A stretch of 64,000 nt of DNA from Desulfonema magnum (GTDB lineage Bacteria; Desulfobacterota; Desulfobacteria; Desulfobacterales; 4be13): contig NZ_CP061800.1 of the NCBI RefSeq assembly GCF_017377395.1, positions 4,485,633 through 4,549,632 of the forward strand, in the 5' to 3' direction. Position 1 is the stretch's first letter; each line of letters begins with the position of its first letter. Of the stretch, positions 61,008-64,000 are shown piece after piece. The position numbers and the translations under genes were made by a program. The notes under the pieces are model-generated. The model had not been told where the DNA came from, searched no databases, and worked only from the letters and a program-made list of their open reading frames with translations.

Positions 61008-61180
61008 TATCATCACTTGTCGTCACTTTTATTTTCAGGCTGTTACGAGAAGCTTTAAGCGCAATGGTATTTATCAACATTTCCAACCTGTTAAACTGAT
61101 AGCGATTTCTCAGAAAACGGTCATAGATTTCGACATGTTTGATTAATTCCGGAGTATGCTCGGACAAAAGGTCTTTTCAC
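61008..61180 (-). pseudogene. C-terminal fragment of an unrecognised protein
   Basis: The minus strand reads KDLLSEHTPELIKHVEIYDR then FLRNRYQFNRLEMLINTIAL and KIKVTTSDDKNV before a stop at the left edge; a stop precedes it upstream and there is no start codon. The stretch is clearly protein-like and helical. The rest of the gene is missing. Sequence 61181-61636 shows no convincing gene. Confidence 0.4.
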
Positions 61181-61636
61181 GATTGTCTCAGACCGCTTTT
61201 TACCCGGGTCACTTGTGCGAGGAGGAACTGCCCCGGAAACACGCCTGCCGGACACCCCGGGGGAATCTTTTTTGAAATATGTTGAGACAGGGCTGAGTCC
61301 GAGCAAATCTTATAAGATGGTTTGTGCTTCTGAGTGTTCTGAATCTTCCGGGTACGAGTTGGAATGCCGAGGATATTGCAAGGATATCTCTGCTGATGAT
61401 GATCTGGCGAAATCTCCCGAGTCTGAGAAGTTTCCGCTTTCAAGGGGGATGTTTTGAAAAGATTGATATGATTTTACTTGATTTATGATGTTAGTCGGTT
61501 ATAACGTCAGGTTATTCAATATGTTTTCCGGACGGAGTCCGCAACCCCGTCCGAATCGTTCATTGCCAGTGATTAAAAAACTTGCCCCCCTGTCCGACAG
61601 GGAATTTAACACTTTAATATAAAAATTTATCCGATA

Positions 61637-61900
61637 ATGAATCAAATTATCGGTTTTGAAATCGTTTATGCTATGACTGAATTCACTGAATTACCAAATA
61701 ACGGCTTTTTTGCCAGACATGAAACCTTCTGTCCGAGATACGGATGGCTCAAAAAGGGATTTGACGGTGTCCGGGAATCTGATATTTTTGACAGCCCCGA
61801 TGCGATTGAAAAACTGGGGGTCGGCAAAAATATGGTCAGAGCCATCCGATTCTGGTGCGTTGCATTTAAAATTATTGAACCTGTTTTGGGACTGTCATGA
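61637..61900 (+). pseudogene. DUF4007-family protein, truncated
   Basis: 87 residues matching the N-terminus of DUF4007 proteins: FFARHETFCPRYGWLKKGFD, then IFDSPDAIEKLGVGKNMVRA and IRFWCVAFKIIE. Full members are about 300 residues, so this is an N-terminal fragment ending soon after the helix. To my recollection DUF4007 genes lie near DNA phosphorothioation-type and other defence genes. The truncated form sits 0.5 kb before a DNA methylase, which fits a decayed defence locus. Confidence 0.6.
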
Positions 61901-61931
61901 TATTACGGATTTTGAGGAGGAGCTTACAGAG

Positions 61932-62099
61932 GTGAAAGAACCTGTCTTTGAAGGCATGGACAACAGGATTCTTTCCCTGATGCTGAATTCCGAGCAATAT
62001 GACAAATTAAAACAAATTGCGGATCAGAAAAAAATCAGTAGCATGACGCTTGTCACTGAGAGGTTCGGACAATTGAACCACCTTTCAATTTGGGTTTAA
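61932..62099 (+). pseudogene. antitoxin-like fragment
   Basis: From a GTG with GGAGGAG upstream, the frame reads KEPVFEGMDNRILSLMLNSE then YDKLKQIADQKKISSMTLV and then diverges into a short tail. The pattern (a basic helix and I(S/P)..TLV) is like RHH-type antitoxins whose C-terminus is normally (R)xWIxERL. The tail is probably frameshifted. No toxin gene recognised. Confidence 0.35.
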
Positions 62100-62122
62100 G
62101 ACAAAAGTTAAGGAGGTATTTT

Positions 62123-62254
62123 ATGGAACTTATTGAGATAAAAAACGATATACAAAATACAATTGGAAAACTTTCTCATGACAAGCTTGAAATCGCTTTG
62201 GAATTTCTGAAAGAGTTGCAGGCTTACCCTGAGAAGTGGAAGAAGCTTGTCTGA
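62123..62254 (+). CDS. small protein (43 aa), antitoxin-like
   Basis: A textbook AAGGAGG precedes the ATG. The 43-residue helical product (MELIEIKNDIQNTIGKLSHD followed by ALEFLKELQ) resembles small DUF2281-like or antitoxin N-termini (I..L..dkl.e.LdFv..L). Coding-like sequence continues beyond the stop in other frames (a piece reads MMWENSVKRRSTFPDILKWL), so the gene may be a frameshifted longer one. It ends 138 bp before the DNA methylase. Confidence 0.45.
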   Translation: MELIEIKNDIQNTIGKLSHDKLEIALEFLKELQAYPEKWKKLV

Positions 62255-62392
62255 GAGGCGTTTCGTTCAGAATTTGGCAACGATGACCAGAACGCGAAGA
62301 TGCCTTGCCGGATATGATGTGGGAAAACTCGGTGAAAAGAAGAAGCACATTTCCTGATATTCTGAAATGGCTTGAGAGGGCGGAGAAAGAGC

Positions 62393-64000
62393 ATGATGAT
62401 ATCTTCCTATAAAAAAGAACGAATCATAAAAGCTGTTATTTCCTTGGGATATACAAAGGCAATGATTCAGAAGAATTTCAGCTTTTTAGGGAGCAATGGA
62501 AAAGCAACTGCCGACATGATTGCTTTCGGCAACTGCCGACATTTTGATATGGAAACGGCTTGCCTCGGTATCCATTTTCAACAGAACGGCAATTCTGAAA
62601 TACTCCGTGATTTCATAATGCTGGCAATACCTTATGCCATTCTGGCGTATTCAGACAAAGTGGAGATCTGGCCATTAAGGGAAAGCGGACCTGACAGAGA
62701 GAACAAGGTTGAACGCCCTTATGACCAACTGGATGATTTTTTTGCGGAAAATCGTATCAATTTTGCGCCTGATTCCATAATGAAAGCCAAAGAACAGGGA
62801 AGACAGCTCTCTTTTGCTGATTTGGATATGGGAATGCTTTATGACTGGAGTTTCAATGCTACAAAAAAGAGACTGAAATCGAATTTTGAATCGGCAATTG
62901 AAAATGCCAGGATGAAGTTAAAAAAAGCACAATTTCAAAGTCTCAGCAAAGTAAGTATCAAATTACTGGCAGCCGCTGTTCTTCAGGATAAAGGTTATCT
63001 GAAACCTGTCAATGGTCTGAAAATCCTGAAATCCGCTCAACACCTTTATCCGAATTATTTTTTAACAGAGGATATTCAGCGTTTGGATAAAAAAATTCTT
63101 GAAGACCTGTTAAAAGATATCCGAGCAGGCGGATGTGTCTTCACGAATCTCACTACCGAAATGTTGGATCATTTGTATCAATATGCTTTTGTGGATGAGA
63201 AACTGAGAAAGAAACTCGGTATTTATGCGACACCGCCCAAATTGGCCCGGATGATAGCAGGCAATCTTCCTTTTGAAGATATCAGACCGGAAGATTTGTT
63301 TTTATTGGACGGAGCATGCGGTTCAGGCAGTCTCCTGGCAGCCGGATATAAACGTCTTTACGATCTTCTCCCTGTGCGTAAAAGCGAGAATGAGAAACAT
63401 CAGTATCTTTCTGACCATATCTTAGGAATGGACAGGGATCTTTTTGCAACGGAAATCGCCCGTCTTTCCTTACTTCACGAAAGTCTGCCTTCCGGTAATA
63501 AATGGAATATTCAAACGAAGGATTTCCTGAAAACAGGTTCGCAGGATTTTCCAGCCAGACCTTTTGTCATCTTGGCAAATCCGCCTTATCGGGAAGCCCG
63601 CGGAGAAAACCGCATCGAAATGGCAGTTCCCTTTGTGGAGAAAAATCTTGATTTGCTTCGAGACAACGGGCTCATGGCAATTATCCTGCCGGAAACATTT
63701 TTACAAAAATCAAGTTGCCGGAATGTTCGCAACCGTATTTTGCATGAATGTGAAATACTTGACCTCTGGCAACTGCCGGAAGGAGTGTTTGGAGAATCCG
63801 GTTCGGCAACCACCGTTCTGTTTTTAAGAAAGAACACAAAAAAAACTGGGAGTCTGCCTGTGCGGATAAAACGGGTGCTGAATAAGGATAAGACACTGTT
63901 TTTAAATCGCGGACATGCCAGTTTTTCTTATGTGTTTCCCGATCAGAATCATTGGATACAGACCGATTTTCAAATCATCCCCAATATTTTTAACAGATTA
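62393..64000 (+). CDS. N-6 adenine DNA methylase (type I/IIG-like), 3' end outside window
   Basis: 536 residues are visible without a stop. The N-terminal region (1-270) is helical and could hold a nuclease or regulatory part: FGNCRHFDMETACLGIHF, then YAILAYSDKVEIWPL. The methylase has motif X IYATPPKLARMIA, motif I LDGACGSGSLLAAGY, ILGMDRDLFATEIARLSL (motif II region) and the catalytic motif IV NPPY, so it is expected to methylate adenine N6. RLSFE-type layout is like N6_Mtase proteins of type I, IIG or BREX/DISARM-like systems; subunits to tell these apart lie beyond the window. Two ATGs in tandem (62393, 62396) are possible starts. Confidence 0.88.
   Translation, partial: MMISSYKKERIIKAVISLGYTKAMIQKNFSFLGSNGKATADMIAFGNCRHFDMETACLGIHFQQNGNSEILRDFIMLAIPYAILAYSDKVEIWPLRESGPDRENKVERPYDQLDDFFAENRINFAPDSIMKAKEQGRQLSFADLDMGMLYDWSFNATKKRLKSNFESAIENARMKLKKAQFQSLSKVSIKLLAAAVLQDKGYLKPVNGLKILKSAQHLYPNYFLTEDIQRLDKKILEDLLKDIRAGGCVFTNLTTEMLDHLYQYAFVDEKLRKKLGIYATPPKLARMIAGNLPFEDIRPEDLFLLDGACGSGSLLAAGYKRLYDLLPVRKSENEKHQYLSDHILGMDRDLFATEIARLSLLHESLPSGNKWNIQTKDFLKTGSQDFPARPFVILANPPYREARGENRIEMAVPFVEKNLDLLRDNGLMAIILPETFLQKSSCRNVRNRILHECEILDLWQLPEGVFGESGSATTVLFLRKNTKKTGSLPVRIKRVLNKDKTLFLNRGHASFSYVFPDQNHWIQTDFQIIPNIFNRL

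Noticed and set aside
61215..61457. 80-codon plus-strand frame
   Set aside because: Possible remnant, but no ribosome site and no recognisable domain.
1..64000. CRISPR array
   Set aside because: Tandem arrays at 27.7, 29.8, 41.5 and 57.5 kb have no unique spacers between constant repeats, and no cas gene was seen.

Overview
The window looks like chromosome of a Gram-negative, mainly anaerobic, motile bacterium. The best guess is a deltaproteobacterium of the Desulfobacterales type. This is inferred from gene content, not from a marker gene: two TonB-dependent receptors (outer membrane), a chemoreceptor and a CheA-like protein (motility), a heptose-phosphate adenylyltransferase (LPS), a rubrerythrin-like protein, an oxygen-sensitive 4-hydroxybutyryl-CoA dehydratase and a GlpA-like/FAD/DUF1667 redox module. 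Base composition is moderate and spacers are long and AT-rich. No rRNA, tRNA or CRISPR array was seen.

Layout. 0-6 kb: glycosyltransferase plus HAD phosphatase, a PerR-like Fur regulator, citrate synthase, and a Ser/Thr kinase fused to a DUF1566 domain. 6-13 kb: rubrerythrin-like protein, rfaE2, comF, NADP isocitrate dehydrogenase, VanZ-like protein, Rpn-type nuclease. 13-23 kb: a three-gene redox operon (GlpA-like, FAD oxidoreductase, DUF1667), 4-hydroxybutyryl-CoA dehydratase with its GntR regulator, and sucCD. With citrate synthase and isocitrate dehydrogenase these give a TCA-cycle theme spread over 20 kb. 23-28 kb: a kinase-like protein and smc. 28-40 kb: a probable minus-strand operon with a chemoreceptor, TonB receptor, ABC-type binding protein, second TonB receptor and lipoprotein. 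Upstream on the same strand lie a broken binding-protein gene and a broken hybrid histidine kinase. 40-50 kb: a secreted cohesin-like repeat protein, tyrosine recombinase, small RHH-like protein, CheA-like protein with degenerate ATP site, decayed small genes, a methyltransferase behind a structured leader, and a radical SAM protein. 50-57 kb: a complete IS, a DUF89-like protein, and a PEP-synthase-like/PPOX pair. 57-64 kb: repeats, an orphan YcaO protein, then a decayed defence-like region ending in an N-6 DNA methylase cut by the window edge.

The most striking feature is between the genes. The spacers are packed with at least eight families of palindromic, MITE-like elements and several tandem arrays. 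One family has CTCGAT...ATCGAG ends and sits between 5-6 bp direct repeats at four sites; one copy lies inside another palindrome. A different 125-bp element has split a binding-protein gene with a clean 9-bp duplication, and removing it in silico restores the frame. A 153-bp element also has a perfect 9-bp duplication. These, the IS and the broken sensor genes indicate a plastic genome with recent small-transposon activity.
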